Positions 1 to 9,706 are shown, counted from the first letter of the stretch. The stretch: 64,000 nt of DNA from Spirochaetaceae bacterium (GCA_002730875.1 PCBI01000018.1:129001-193000); one strand, 5' to 3'. The notes: a model not told the origin generated them from the sequence alone. Translations and numbers: made by a program.

Positions 1-260
1 TCCTTGTATTCCTTTTCCAGATCCTGGGGACTAACGTCAGGCATTAGCTTTTGCACCACCTTTCGCACCGTATCCATATTCATGGAATAGACTACCCGTC
101 CGGTAACCTCCCCTGTAATGCCTATGAGAATGGCAACTTCGTAGCCGGGAGCCGGAGACTTCTTGATAGTGGTTTTTCCGCGTACAAGCTCCATTTGTAG
201 CATCTGACGAAATACCAGACCGGCAGCTTCCAGAAAGGGGTTTACTAGCTCTGCTTTCAC
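1..260 (-). CDS. cheX: CheX-like chemotaxis phosphatase, C-terminally truncated by the window
   Basis: The reading frame begins at a GTG (258-260) and runs off the left edge, giving about 86 residues. The N-terminus reads as a start methionine then KAELVNPFLEAAG and FRQMLQ, the typical opening of CheX/CheC-type proteins, followed by GYEVAILIGITGEVTGRVVYSM and a PDVS stretch. In the family, CheX dephosphorylates CheY-P and resets the flagellar motor signal in spirochaetes. The catalytic E-x-x-N motif would lie beyond the edge and cannot be checked. It lies 35 bases downstream of the SurA-N gene on the same strand and could be cotranscribed with it. No strong ribosome site is visible. Confidence 0.7.
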   Translation of the reverse strand, partial: MKAELVNPFLEAAGLVFRQMLQMELVRGKTTIKKSPAPGYEVAILIGITGEVTGRVVYSMNMDTVRKVVQKLMPDVSPQDLEKEYK

Positions 261-295
261 AATAGGATTACGCCCCGAAAGACTCAGACTCTTGA

Positions 296-1477
296 CTATT
301 GCACCGGAATCTGTTGCTCGTTTTCCGCGGCCAGTTCTTTGAACTCGAAGTTGCCCCGGCGCGCTTCGGTACGAATCATATATCTGTAGACTTCCTGCTG
401 GACCCGTGCGCCGATTTCCTGTTGAGTGCGTTCTTTTTCAGCGGCAGTAACGGCGCCGGTATTGATGTTCGTAATCTCAACGTACACTGTGGCTTCGCCG
501 TCCTGATAGGGGCCGTAGAACCGCTTCCCCGGCTGATAAGTCGTGATGTCGCGAAAGAATTCGCCAGTGGCCAGATTGGCCGGTTTTCCGTCGCCTACAC
601 GAACCTGCGATAGCGCTTCCAGGGGTACATTCTGCATTACTCGCGGATTGATACCGGTAATGTCGGCCACGGTCTGTAGACCGTCCTCAGGCTTCAGTTT
701 ACCCAGCTTTTCTTTCGCCTGGGCCAGCATGGTTCGCTTCTTGCTGGTCCGCACACGATCCAGCACCTGACCTTTGACTTTGTCCAGCGGCTCCAGATCC
801 GCCTTCTCTTTCTTCCAGTTTGCGTATTCGGCTTCCAGATCTTCATCGCTTATTTGGACCTGTTCGTCGAAGTTCGCAAGCAACCCGGTCTGCGTGTAAC
901 GTACCATACGAAAACTAATGGTGGTAGCCCGGGCTTGAGCGGCCGAATCAATAAGCGAAGGCGAATAATCCATGGAAAGAATGGCGGAGCTTACCTTGCG
1001 TGCGCTGGCTTCACGGCTCCGGAGTTGCACGGAGCCCATCTGAACAATTTCACGATAAAAATCCTGCACCGTTCGCCGATCCGCCTCTACCAGGACTTCC
1101 TGGGTCTGGTGCGCCTGACGCGCCATGTCTACCAGATCCTTTTCGATTTCTTCCCGGGCCACATCCAGACCCAGACGTTCGGCCATGCGGGGTAGGACAT
1201 AGAGTTCTTGAAGTGTGCTTTCCAGGCAGCCGTTAAGAAATACAGCCGGCACATCGCCAAACTGAGAGAACCGTTGATCGCAGGCATTCAATGCGAATCG
1301 GTAATTTTCGGCGCTGATGTCGTCTCCGTCAAATGAGCCAAACCTGGTTTTGCCGGCAAATATAGCCAGGATTTCGTCCATGGGCTGACTGGAGAAAGTC
1401 ACCCCCATCATCAAAACCAGAAAGATAACAATGATTCCTGCTCCCAGGCGTTTGGCATAATCGATGATGTTTTTCAC
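296..1477 (-). CDS. SurA-N/PpiD-like periplasmic chaperone, membrane anchored
   Basis: 393 residues. One N-terminal membrane segment (about residues 10-28, IIVIFLVLMMGVTF) precedes a long soluble, presumably periplasmic, helical region. The segment around residues 50-170 (NYRFALNACDQRF, LYVLPRMAERLGLDVAREEIE) resembles the SurA N-terminal chaperone fold found in PpiD/SurA proteins. I see no convincing parvulin PPIase domain, so it is more likely a chaperone than an isomerase. Such proteins bind unfolded outer-membrane proteins during export. The ATG at 1477 is close to the divergent envelope gene starting near 1583, so about 100 bases probably hold both promoters. The exact family is inferred. 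Confidence 0.65.
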   Translation of the reverse strand: MKNIIDYAKRLGAGIIVIFLVLMMGVTFSSQPMDEILAIFAGKTRFGSFDGDDISAENYRFALNACDQRFSQFGDVPAVFLNGCLESTLQELYVLPRMAERLGLDVAREEIEKDLVDMARQAHQTQEVLVEADRRTVQDFYREIVQMGSVQLRSREASARKVSSAILSMDYSPSLIDSAAQARATTISFRMVRYTQTGLLANFDEQVQISDEDLEAEYANWKKEKADLEPLDKVKGQVLDRVRTSKKRTMLAQAKEKLGKLKPEDGLQTVADITGINPRVMQNVPLEALSQVRVGDGKPANLATGEFFRDITTYQPGKRFYGPYQDGEATVYVEITNINTGAVTAAEKERTQQEIGARVQQEVYRYMIRTEARRGNFEFKELAAENEQQIPVQ

Positions 1478-1582
1478 GGGGCGATTTTGGCGGGCCCGAG
1501 CCTGTTGGCCAGTCTAAAAACCGCATTACAGGCCAAAAGAACCGTGCAGCCTTTTTCGCTCCGGGCCGATATTTTCCAGGAG

Positions 1583-2257
1583 ATGTACTACCTTGCCATC
1601 ACATTTATTTTCATCGGACTGGGTTGCTTGCTGTATCTGTTCGTTGTAAGAAACTTCCAGCATCGGACGGAAGCCGAACCTGAAAACGCTGAACCGGAAG
1701 TGGATCCTGCGGCAAGGCAGGCGCGCGCCGAAGAGCTGAATCGACGTGGATTCGACGCAGACCCGGAATCAGCGGAGCCCGAATACCATCGGAACCAGGC
1801 GCCCGCGTTCGGGGAAGAGTGGCAGCAACATAGGAATCCCCACGGAGTCGGACAGCCCGCAACAGGCCTCTACGAGGAATCGCAAAGACACAGGCTATGG
1901 AGCGACACCAGCGCCGCCACCGCTCCCCGGCCGGGTCAGAGGTATTCCTTTCAGGGAGTACTCTTTCTGGACGAATCCGGTCAGGCTGTAGGGGCCGCCG
2001 AACACTGGAAGTCCGTTTCTCCCGAGTTGTTCAGCAAATTGAAGCGAATGGGCCCCTGCCAGCTTCAATATTCGGACCGGATGTTTCTGATTCACAGTGA
2101 TACAGTGCGACTTCAATACCGGGTGGACGACCTGACCCGGATTTTGTTTCTGGACAGTGGATTCGCCTTCATCCCGGAACGCGGGGGCCCCTGCCCTCTG
2201 ATTCTCACCCGTGAAGTGGATCGATTTAAGAACTTTCTCAGAGACAATAGTTTGTAA
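1583..2257 (+). CDS. Single-pass membrane protein of unknown function
   Basis: From the ATG at 1583 the product is 224 residues: an N-terminal membrane anchor (YYLAITFIFIGLGCLLYLFVV), an acidic and proline-rich linker (about residues 30-110), then a compact C-terminal domain (YSFQGVLFLDESGQAVG to KNFLRDNSL). An upstream in-frame TTG at 1487 would add 32 residues, but that would place the start only 9 bases from the divergent chaperone gene and outside the membrane anchor, so 1583 is preferred. The AGGAG before the ATG is too close to be a normal ribosome site, so the start is uncertain. Its stop overlaps the next start by one base (TAATG). I do not recognise the family. Confidence 0.6.
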   Translation: MYYLAITFIFIGLGCLLYLFVVRNFQHRTEAEPENAEPEVDPAARQARAEELNRRGFDADPESAEPEYHRNQAPAFGEEWQQHRNPHGVGQPATGLYEESQRHRLWSDTSAATAPRPGQRYSFQGVLFLDESGQAVGAAEHWKSVSPELFSKLKRMGPCQLQYSDRMFLIHSDTVRLQYRVDDLTRILFLDSGFAFIPERGGPCPLILTREVDRFKNFLRDNSL

Positions 2258-3354
2258 TGCTCAAAATGCCCGAACCCATGTCCCGGCGAAAAAAGAGCCG
2301 TGGGCGCTTCTGGATCTGGTTAATCCCACTCGCACTCATTACCCTGGGCGGCGTATTCTACGGCCAGGATTTAGTGCGCTACTTCCAGGTGCGATTCGCA
2401 TCGGATAGTCTTCTTAGACTGCAGGGCCGCACCGATGCTTTCCTGGCCAGCTACCGCCGGTATTCGGAAATGGAACCGCCGGTTTCCACCGATAACCCGG
2501 CAGAGAACCCTTACTTCAAACTTCAGGACGCTCTCTATCAGCAGATCGATGAGAACCGCCGAATCATCGAAATCATAGCCCGAAACGAAGAGGATCTGGG
2601 CACCATGGCCGCCTGGCGGGGCCGGTACGAACTCTACGAATTACTATTACGGATTCAGCTGGATGGTCGAAACCTGGTGGAGTTCTCTGGTCGGGGGTAT
2701 CTGCCTCCGCTCCGCCCCAGTTTGTTGGAGGAGCGATCGGTTCAAAGCATTGGGTTTCAGCTGTCACGTTACATGCGCCGGGCCCTGGCCTATAGCCCGG
2801 ATAGCAATTATCGCTCCATTGCCCATTTTGGAATAGCTCTCGGGGATTTGATGTATTTTGGGCGCACCGACCCCGCCATTCTAGATCACTTGAACGCAGT
2901 GAACCCCGCGGAATTACCAGAACAATTGCGGGATGAATGGGTCTGGGTTTCGGCGGGTCTGTACGCACTTCTGGGCGACCATGAAAACCTGAAAGTGACC
3001 CTGGAACCCCAAAAGCAGGACACGGCGGAAGTTGCCGGAACCGAAACTCCGGAAGTTGCGGCCGCTGATGTTCCCGACTTCCTGGCCCCTTATCAAAAGC
3101 AGTTGCTTATCGGATATGCCAGGTTTCAGGCCAAAGATTACATGCAGGCTTTGTATGCGGTGAGGCAGGTTAAGTATGACGCTTCGGTGCCGGACTTTTA
3201 CCGGGCCGAGGCCGCCCGCATGGAAGGTGAAATCAATGCAAAACAGAATGGTCCTTATTTCGCCATTCCGTATTTGCAGGAGGCGCTACGTATTTCCGGC
3301 GATGATCCTTTTTTGAAAGAGAGATTATCCGCATTTATGCCGAAAAGTATGTAG
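2257..3354 (+). CDS. Membrane-anchored TPR-like helical protein upstream of mreB
   Basis: 365 residues. A basic N-terminus (RRKKSRGRF) is followed by one membrane segment (about residues 17-36, LIPLALITLGGVFYG) and a large helical, presumably periplasmic, domain. Repeating helical pairs such as SIAHFGIALGDLMYFG, VSAGLYALLGDHENLK and FAIPYLQEALRISGDD suggest degenerate TPR-like repeats. An alanine/glutamate-rich loop (about 255-275) interrupts them. Its start overlaps the preceding stop by one base, and mreB follows after 84 bases, so it probably belongs to the cell-envelope group. A second in-frame ATG lies 12 bases downstream of the annotated one. Role unknown; a link to cell-shape machinery is inferred from position only. 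Confidence 0.65.
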   Translation: MLKMPEPMSRRKKSRGRFWIWLIPLALITLGGVFYGQDLVRYFQVRFASDSLLRLQGRTDAFLASYRRYSEMEPPVSTDNPAENPYFKLQDALYQQIDENRRIIEIIARNEEDLGTMAAWRGRYELYELLLRIQLDGRNLVEFSGRGYLPPLRPSLLEERSVQSIGFQLSRYMRRALAYSPDSNYRSIAHFGIALGDLMYFGRTDPAILDHLNAVNPAELPEQLRDEWVWVSAGLYALLGDHENLKVTLEPQKQDTAEVAGTETPEVAAADVPDFLAPYQKQLLIGYARFQAKDYMQALYAVRQVKYDASVPDFYRAEAARMEGEINAKQNGPYFAIPYLQEALRISGDDPFLKERLSAFMPKSM

Positions 3355-3438
3355 CGACAGCGATTAGTTGACACCGCTACTGACTAACGGAGACCGGTAA
3401 TTTGATCTTCTTCTACCCTGGCAATCTGGATAAATTGT

Positions 3439-4461
3439 ATGCTTCTTGATAACTTATACGGACTTTTTTCCAACGACATGGGCATTGACCTTGGAACGGC
3501 CAATACCCTGGTTTATGTAAAGGGACAGGGCATTGTGCTCTCGGAGCCCTCGGTGGTGGCGGTGCAATCCTCCACCGGCAAGGTGCTGGCTGTAGGCCAT
3601 GAGGCCAAGCGCATGCTGGGAAGGACCCCGGGCGATATTGTTGCCATCCGACCCATGAAAGACGGGGTAATTGCGGACTTCGAAACCGTAGAGAAGATGA
3701 TCCGCTATTTTATCCAGAAGGTGCACAAAACTACCACTCTGGTGAAACCAAGGATGGTAATCGGGGTTCCTTCCGGAATTACCGAGGTAGAAAAGCGAGC
3801 CGTCCGGGAATCCGCCGAACAGGCTGGTGCCCGTGAGATATTCCTTATTGAAGAAGCCCTGGCCGCAGCCATCGGGGCCAACGTACCCATCCATGAACCC
3901 GCCGGTACCATGATTGTAGACATCGGCGGTGGAACTACAGAAATCGCTGTCATCTCCCTGGGGGGGATGGTAATTGCCGACTCCATCCGAATCGGCGGCG
4001 ACGAATTCGACGAGGCCGTAATCCGACATCTCAGAACGCAATACAACCTGGTAATCGGGGAACGGATGGCCGAAGATGTGAAGCTCACCATCGGTAATGC
4101 GTATCCCGAGAAAAAGCAGGAGGTGATGGAGCTTCGCGGTCGGGATGCCATCTCCGGTCTGCCCCGAACCCTGGAAATTGACTCCAACGAGATCCGAAAG
4201 GCGCTAAAAGAACCCATCGATGCCATTCTGGAAGCAGTCAAAAACTCTCTGGAAAGAACCCCGCCGGAATTGGCCGCCGACATCGTCGAACGCGGAATCG
4301 TAATGACCGGCGGTGGCTGCCTGCTCAAGGGCCTGGACAAGTTCTTGAGCAAGGAAACCGGCGTTCCCGTATTTAGAGCCGAAAACCCGCTCATCTGCGT
4401 GGCTCTGGGAACCGGTCGCTATTTGGACGAGCTCAAGAATATTCGATCCGGAATGAAATAA
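3439..4461 (+). CDS. mreB: Rod shape-determining protein MreB
   Basis: 340 residues, the normal MreB length. Actin-fold signatures are clear: phosphate-1 loop [13 protein letters not shown] near the N-terminus, the [16 protein letters not shown] segment, phosphate-2 [18 protein letters not shown] (about residues 157-174) and the adenosine motif [13 protein letters not shown] (about 289-301). MreB polymerises into short membrane-bound filaments that position the elongasome and so set rod or helix diameter. It is first in a tight mreB-mreC-mreD-mrdA-rodA cluster; mreC starts 3 bases after its stop. A TTGACA hexamer occurs at 3368-3373 in the 84-base leader, but no matching -10 box is obvious. 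Confidence 0.97.
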   Translation: MLLDNLYGLFSNDMGIDLGTANTLVYVKGQGIVLSEPSVVAVQSSTGKVLAVGHEAKRMLGRTPGDIVAIRPMKDGVIADFETVEKMIRYFIQKVHKTTTLVKPRMVIGVPSGITEVEKRAVRESAEQAGAREIFLIEEALAAAIGANVPIHEPAGTMIVDIGGGTTEIAVISLGGMVIADSIRIGGDEFDEAVIRHLRTQYNLVIGERMAEDVKLTIGNAYPEKKQEVMELRGRDAISGLPRTLEIDSNEIRKALKEPIDAILEAVKNSLERTPPELAADIVERGIVMTGGGCLLKGLDKFLSKETGVPVFRAENPLICVALGTGRYLDELKNIRSGMK

Positions 4462-4464
4462 TCC

Positions 4465-5583
4465 ATGCTGTGGGAGATCCTCTGGAGAAAAAAGATCACC
4501 TTCAGCCTGGGGTTCTGCGTTCTATTTTCTATAACCTGCATCCTCTGGCAGCGTAACCCCTTTGCTGCCGGTGCGGCGCTGTTCGGCAAACTGGCCGACG
4601 AAATCGGCGGCGCCATAAACTCTGGACTCTCCCTGCCCGGTGAGCTCTGGGTGCGGGTGGACCAGTATCAGGATCTTCAAGAGAAGTATGATCAGGCTCA
4701 GAAACGCCTGGAAGAATACCGCCTGGAAAAGGACAAATTCGACGCCCTTCGCCGGGACAACGAAAAGCTACGCGAAGCCCTGGATTTCCCTCCGCTGGAC
4801 GGCGTGGATGAAATCACCGCCGAGGTAATCGGCACGCGATTAAACTCCATTAGCCCGCGAATTCTGATCCGGGCCGGTCGCAAGGATGGGGTCCGCCCTT
4901 TCATGCCGGTAATCTGCAAGGCGCACGACGAAAACAAAAACCTGATCCGTGCCGTGGTTGGAATTGTGGCCATTGCCGGCGACTCATCCTCGGTAGTACA
5001 ACCCTTGATTCATCCCGGGTTCAACATGGGAGTTCGTATGCCCCATACCGGCCAATGGGCGATCTTTTCCGGAAACAGCGGCTCGGTTACCCGCGGACTC
5101 CTGACCTATCTCAGCTCTGATTCTTTCGAACACCGCACGGTCTTTAAAGACCCCAGCGTGGAGATCCTGAAAACACCGGTGTATACCAGCGGTCAGGGGG
5201 GCATATTCCCGCCTGATATTCCCGTGGGCATCATCACCGGGGAAGGCAACCCGGACGGCGAATTCCGCACCGCCATGGTAAAGCCCTACGCTCCCATTGA
5301 TCGGCTGGACACAGTTGTCGTACTTCTTAAAAGTCCTTCCCCCTGGGCCGAACAATTCGAACGGGAAAAGATCGAGGACAACCTGGTTACCGAATTCGGG
5401 CCCCCCGTTTTTCCGGACCTGCCTGAAGTCGAAAAGCGACTGAAGGAGCAGGAAGAAGCCAGGAAGCGAGCGGCCCAGAATCAAGACCAGCAGGAGGAAA
5501 CCCAGGAAGAAGAAACTCCCGAGCCTCAAGGACCTGGACCGCGCCGAAGGCTGGAGAATCTGAATATACCGGGGGCCCAGTAA
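4465..5583 (+). CDS. mreC: Rod shape-determining protein MreC
   Basis: 372 residues. One N-terminal membrane segment (about residues 10-28), a periplasmic coiled coil (about 55-110, rich in E, K, R and L: DQYQDLQEKYDQAQKRLEEY) and the two beta-barrel subdomains of MreC (EVIGTRLNSISPRILIRAGR, YTSGQGGIFPPDIPVGIITG). MreC links cytoplasmic MreB to PBP2 and RodA. The tail after about residue 310 is unusually long, charged and Q/E/P-rich, and likely disordered. The gene sits 3 bases after mreB and one base before mreD, consistent with one transcript. Confidence 0.95.
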   Translation: MLWEILWRKKITFSLGFCVLFSITCILWQRNPFAAGAALFGKLADEIGGAINSGLSLPGELWVRVDQYQDLQEKYDQAQKRLEEYRLEKDKFDALRRDNEKLREALDFPPLDGVDEITAEVIGTRLNSISPRILIRAGRKDGVRPFMPVICKAHDENKNLIRAVVGIVAIAGDSSSVVQPLIHPGFNMGVRMPHTGQWAIFSGNSGSVTRGLLTYLSSDSFEHRTVFKDPSVEILKTPVYTSGQGGIFPPDIPVGIITGEGNPDGEFRTAMVKPYAPIDRLDTVVVLLKSPSPWAEQFEREKIEDNLVTEFGPPVFPDLPEVEKRLKEQEEARKRAAQNQDQQEETQEEETPEPQGPGPRRRLENLNIPGAQ

Positions 5584-5584
5584 T

Positions 5585-6112
5585 ATGTTTCTGGAAGCTA
5601 CAGTTGTTGCCGTAGGCCTTATTATTTCTTCGTTTCTGAAGGGAATCAACTTCCTCAGTCTAAACTTCGAATTTTTGAACACCGGGGCGATCTATCCAGA
5701 TTTTCTGCTGATTTTTGTAATCTTCTTCAGCATTCGTAAAGGCGATTTCAATGGCATCTGGATCGGCTTCTTTGCCGGTTTACTGGAAGACTCGCAACTT
5801 CTGGCCTACGACGAATCCGCCCGGGAGTTTGTATCCATCATCGGTGTGCACTCCCTGGTTTACTGTCTGGCCGGGTACACCATCGGACGACTGAATCGAC
5901 TGCTGGACAGGGATAGCATAGCGTCCATACTGGTGCTGGTTTTTGCCACAACCTTGATTGTACGCATTGCAGTCTGGCTGATTATGGGCATGGTGGATCA
6001 GTTTTCCGCAGCCTACCCGCTGCTGGGTCCGGCGGTATATACGGCCGGAATCGCTCCCATCTGGTTCTGGGTTCTGACCACGATCTATAGACTGGATTCT
6101 CAAAATCGATGA
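5585..6112 (+). CDS. mreD: Rod shape-determining membrane protein MreD
   Basis: 175 residues, almost entirely hydrophobic with about five predicted membrane segments (for example ATVVAVGLIISSF, YPDFLLIFVIFFSI, GIWIGFFAGLLED, ILVLVFATTLIVRIAVWLI). The FxxGxxxGFFAGLLEDS segment is characteristic of MreD. MreD is the integral membrane subunit of the elongasome. The stop overlaps the next start by 4 bases (ATGA), giving translational coupling to mrdA. Identity rests on topology, the GLLED motif and position between mreC and PBP2. Confidence 0.9.
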   Translation: MFLEATVVAVGLIISSFLKGINFLSLNFEFLNTGAIYPDFLLIFVIFFSIRKGDFNGIWIGFFAGLLEDSQLLAYDESAREFVSIIGVHSLVYCLAGYTIGRLNRLLDRDSIASILVLVFATTLIVRIAVWLIMGMVDQFSAAYPLLGPAVYTAGIAPIWFWVLTTIYRLDSQNR

Positions 6113-8031
6113 GTACTCGTTCGTCCACAGAATTCCGCCTGGAGCGAAGATTCCACGTAAGGATTTACTTCTTCACGGCGCTGGTTCTTTTTCTGTCCGT
6201 AGTATGCGTTCTGCAACTGGGCAACCTGCAAGTGCTACACGGAGCGGAAAACCATGTGCTTTCGCGAAAATTTGTAAGCAAGCAAGAGTTCAAAGAGGCG
6301 CCCCGAGGATTCATTTACGATCGAAACATGAATCTGGACAAACCTCTGGTTCAGAACATCCTGTACATTGACTTTAATATGTATCCGGGCCGGTTCAAGA
6401 CCCGGGAAGAAGGCGTTGAATTCCTGAAACGTTTCTGCGCCATCATGGGCTATCCGCTTGCGAAATATGCCGACATTCTGGAACCGGATAAGTGGAAGGA
6501 GCTTTCGCGCAAAAACGAAGAGGTAACCCTGGTCCACCGACTCAGCCGGGCGCAGCAGGTGCGGCTGGCCAGCCTGCAACTGCCAGGCAGCAAGACTCAG
6601 TTCGTCACTCGATTCCTGCGCTACTACACCATGGGACCCGCGCTGGCCCATGTTACCGGCTATACGGGCTCGCCTTCAAAACGCGAAATTAAAGAAGGAA
6701 AAGCACTGCCCTACCAGACCCTGGGAAAGGCCGGTGTGGAAGATTTCTACGATACGGATCTTCGCGGGAAAGATGGCATTCTGGTGCGAAACAAGGTGCT
6801 GGACAGCGAAGAAACCATCGAACGGAGCCAGCAGGGGAATCATTTAATACTGAACATAGATCGCAACGTCCAGGCCGCCGCCTACGAAGCGCTCATCAAG
6901 AGCGGCAAGCGCGGAGCCGCCATCGCCATTCGACCGGCCACCGGCGAAGTAATGGCCCTGGTTTCGGCGCCCACATACGATCCGAACATCCTTTCCAGCG
7001 GCACCGGCGATGTTCGATCCGAACACATTCGCAAAGTACGTCTTTACAATGGATTCTTGAACCTGGCCATACAGACCAAGTTTCCGCCCGCCTCTACATT
7101 CAAACCCCTGGTGGCCCTGGCGGGGCTGGAATCCTTTCCCGATGACTTCGTAAGCAAGCGAACCAAGTTCCATTGTCCTGGACGCTGGAGCCTGGAAAGC
7201 TCGGTGGCCGGCGTTCCGGATAGCGTCTACTACTGCCACAAGGCTTCCGGTCATGGAATGAACAATATGATCGGCGCCATTGCCCATAGCTGTAACGTGT
7301 ACTTTTACAGGCTGGGCTATAAAATTGGCCCCACTCCCATAATAGAGTTATCTAAAGCTCTGGGCCTGGATAAGAAAAGCGGAATTGATCTACCCGGCGA
7401 AGTGCAGGGATTCGTGCCGGATCAGAAATGGAAACAGATTACCTGGTCCAGTCGATGGTACGACGGCGATACAATCAACCTGTCTATTGGACAGGGATTT
7501 ATGCAAACGACCCCCATCGAACTTGCTGTGATGTATGCGGCCATCCTGAACGGCGGAAAAGTGCTCCGTCCGCACGTGTTGCGCGAAGTGCGAGATTCCT
7601 ATAACGGTAGAATCGTACGAAAGGTTCGTCCCGAGAAAATAGCCGAGGTTCCTCTGTCGCGCAATCATATAGAAACCATCGAAAAAGGAATGCGGGCCGT
7701 GGTCACTGCGGGTACCGCCAGCTACCTGAACCGAAAAGATATGGTGCCGGTGGCCGGAAAGACCGGAACTGCACAGACCCGGAGCGAACGGACCGGTCGT
7801 GACCATGCCTGGTTCGTGGGATTTGCTCCCTATGGAGCGCCAGTGGAAGAGCAGATGGTGGTGGTAATCTTCGTGGAATACGGTGTGGCGGGATCCTATT
7901 CGGCGGCGCCAGTGGCCATGAAGATGTTTGAAGCGGCGTACCCGAATTGGGATCGTCCGCTACCGGAAGATCCGGCGAAAGAGATGGCCATTCATCCAGA
8001 ACACAATGAATCTCCGGAGCTACAGCAATAG
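6109..8031 (+). CDS. mrdA: Penicillin-binding protein 2 (elongasome transpeptidase)
   Basis: 640 residues. A single N-terminal membrane anchor (about residues 17-39), a pedestal/dimerisation domain (ENHVLSRKFVSKQ, PRGFIYDRN) and the transpeptidase domain. Catalytic motifs are intact: S329-T-F-K, S394-C-N and K551-T-G-T. The enzyme cross-links new peptidoglycan side-wall strands together with RodA. The short C-terminal tail after about residue 620 (LPEDPAKEMAIHPE) is charged. It overlaps mreD by 4 bases. A 118-base gap with no convincing gene separates it from rodA. Confidence 0.96.
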   Translation: MSTRSSTEFRLERRFHVRIYFFTALVLFLSVVCVLQLGNLQVLHGAENHVLSRKFVSKQEFKEAPRGFIYDRNMNLDKPLVQNILYIDFNMYPGRFKTREEGVEFLKRFCAIMGYPLAKYADILEPDKWKELSRKNEEVTLVHRLSRAQQVRLASLQLPGSKTQFVTRFLRYYTMGPALAHVTGYTGSPSKREIKEGKALPYQTLGKAGVEDFYDTDLRGKDGILVRNKVLDSEETIERSQQGNHLILNIDRNVQAAAYEALIKSGKRGAAIAIRPATGEVMALVSAPTYDPNILSSGTGDVRSEHIRKVRLYNGFLNLAIQTKFPPASTFKPLVALAGLESFPDDFVSKRTKFHCPGRWSLESSVAGVPDSVYYCHKASGHGMNNMIGAIAHSCNVYFYRLGYKIGPTPIIELSKALGLDKKSGIDLPGEVQGFVPDQKWKQITWSSRWYDGDTINLSIGQGFMQTTPIELAVMYAAILNGGKVLRPHVLREVRDSYNGRIVRKVRPEKIAEVPLSRNHIETIEKGMRAVVTAGTASYLNRKDMVPVAGKTGTAQTRSERTGRDHAWFVGFAPYGAPVEEQMVVVIFVEYGVAGSYSAAPVAMKMFEAAYPNWDRPLPEDPAKEMAIHPEHNESPELQQ

Positions 8032-8149
8032 TGGATGACGGATGCCGTTTCAGGCATATTGACCCGAATGAGCCAAAAGTCGGCCCGGAAGCCAACAGCA
8101 AACAGGATAGAGTTCAAAGAGCATAAAGCGAGACCCAAAGAGCCATTAA

Positions 8150-9682
8150 ATGTTCAGTAAATACCGCATAGACTTTGTTTTGCTTTTCTCCGTACTCTTT
8201 GCTGCGGGAGCCGGTATTTTTGTACTTTATACCCAGGAGACCAACCCGGAGAACACATTCCCGGCATGGATGCGACAGAGTATCTTCCTGGCATTGGGCC
8301 TGGTACTGATGCTGGCTCTTCGCAAGGTGAACTACCAGGTTATCGGCGGCGTTGCTCTGCCGCTATACGGAATTGCTATATTTCTACTTCTAATAACTCT
8401 TGTTCCTTTCATCGGCTCGGAACACAAAGGCGCGCGAAGCTGGATTCGTTTTGGACCGGTGGGATTTCAAACATCGGAAATTGCCAAGCTGGCCACAATC
8501 ATTCTGCTGGCCAAGTATCTGGAACTCAAAGAACGGGAACTGGAGCACATCTATTCGCTTTTGATTCCCTTTGGTATCGCCGTTCTCCCCATGCTACTGA
8601 TTGTAGTGCAGCCGGACTTTGGCGGAGCCTTCGTAATCGCTCCCATCTTGCTATCCATGCTATATATGGCCGGAGCAGACATTTATCACATCGGCTCCAT
8701 TGTGATATTCTTTGCGGTTTCTATCTTTGTGCCCCTGTACATAGAATATCATAACATCATGCTGGTGGACTCGGTGCTTACACGGGTAGGCGAATTGGGC
8801 AAGGACTCGTTGCTGCCGGCTGTGCGAATCTTGAAATCGGATATATGGGCCTTCCTGGAAAAGGCGAAAATACCCGAAGGCATTACAGGGACGGATAGAG
8901 AGTATCTGGGAAACGTGCTGACCAACCAGAGCCTCTTTATTGATCTTCAAGATGCGGCAGAAAGCATCCGCATCGAAGAGGGTGGCATGCTGCTTCGCCT
9001 CCTGGACAACGACATTCTGCTTCTTGTGGTGGCCCTGCTATGTTCCTTTACTGCCCTGGGACTCTTCATATGGCGACTTACTCAGGGAGTGAGTTTCAAG
9101 CATCTGCGAAAGTATTATATTCCGCTGGGCGTAATTGGCATCTCCATTCTTTCGGCCCTGTCCATACACTGGACGTTCTCTTTCAAGTACCACCAGGTAG
9201 TGCGAGTTACTGCCTTCATTAATCCGGATCGTTTCCCTCGAGGGCATGCCTATCAGATTCGAGCCTCCAAAGCAGCCATCGGCTCGGGACAATGGGTAGG
9301 CCAGGGAATGTTCGACGGCGAAATGACCATTGGCGATACTCCAGTGGTTCCGGAAGCGCATACAGACTTCATCTACACCGCCTGGGCGGAGCGTACCGGA
9401 TTTCTGGGTAGCGTCTTCCTGCTGCTCATTCTGGCGGCGATTCCGTTGCGGGCCTTACAGATGTCCTATGATGCCCGGGATCGCTTCGGCTCCCTGTTAG
9501 CCGCAGGTTTGGGATTCATGTTTTTCTATCATATCTTCTTCAACATAGGAATTGCTCTGGGATTGTTACCGGTGACCGGTTTGCCGCTTAGCTTTGTGAG
9601 CTATGGCGGCTCACACCTCATCACCTGCCTCATGGCCACGGGCATTCTGCTAAGCATCTTCCGTAGAAAATACGTAAACTGA
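8150..9682 (+). CDS. mrdB: RodA SEDS glycosyltransferase with a central insertion
   Basis: 510 residues, against about 370 for typical RodA. The SEDS core is recognisable: GARSWIRFGPVGFQTSEIAK, LLIVVQPDFGGAFV with its catalytic Asp, RASKAAIGSGQWVGQG and a C-terminal GLLPVTGLPLSFVSYGGSHL motif. RodA polymerises glycan strands from lipid II for PBP2. A soluble, mixed-charge stretch of roughly 90 residues (about 205-290, TRVGELGKDSLLPAVRILKS to IEEGGMLLRLLDND) lies between membrane segments and accounts for most of the extra length. It is the last recognisable elongasome gene; the next gene starts 24 bases later. Confidence 0.95.
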   Translation: MFSKYRIDFVLLFSVLFAAGAGIFVLYTQETNPENTFPAWMRQSIFLALGLVLMLALRKVNYQVIGGVALPLYGIAIFLLLITLVPFIGSEHKGARSWIRFGPVGFQTSEIAKLATIILLAKYLELKERELEHIYSLLIPFGIAVLPMLLIVVQPDFGGAFVIAPILLSMLYMAGADIYHIGSIVIFFAVSIFVPLYIEYHNIMLVDSVLTRVGELGKDSLLPAVRILKSDIWAFLEKAKIPEGITGTDREYLGNVLTNQSLFIDLQDAAESIRIEEGGMLLRLLDNDILLLVVALLCSFTALGLFIWRLTQGVSFKHLRKYYIPLGVIGISILSALSIHWTFSFKYHQVVRVTAFINPDRFPRGHAYQIRASKAAIGSGQWVGQGMFDGEMTIGDTPVVPEAHTDFIYTAWAERTGFLGSVFLLLILAAIPLRALQMSYDARDRFGSLLAAGLGFMFFYHIFFNIGIALGLLPVTGLPLSFVSYGGSHLITCLMATGILLSIFRRKYVN

Positions 9683-9706
9683 CAGAAAAGCCGCCGATAC
9701 TGTACA

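Noticed and set aside
3368-3373. mreB promoter based on TTGACA
   Set aside because: No -10 hexamer occurs at 16-18 bases; mreB may be cotranscribed with the genes upstream.
3454-4394. Long minus-strand open frames opposite mreB
   Set aside because: mreB is unmistakable on the plus strand; the antisense products have low-complexity Ser/Arg-rich sequence.
8031-8149. Small open frame between mrdA and rodA starting with GTG at 8031
   Set aside because: It has only 31 codons, no ribosome site of its own and a composition like random sequence.
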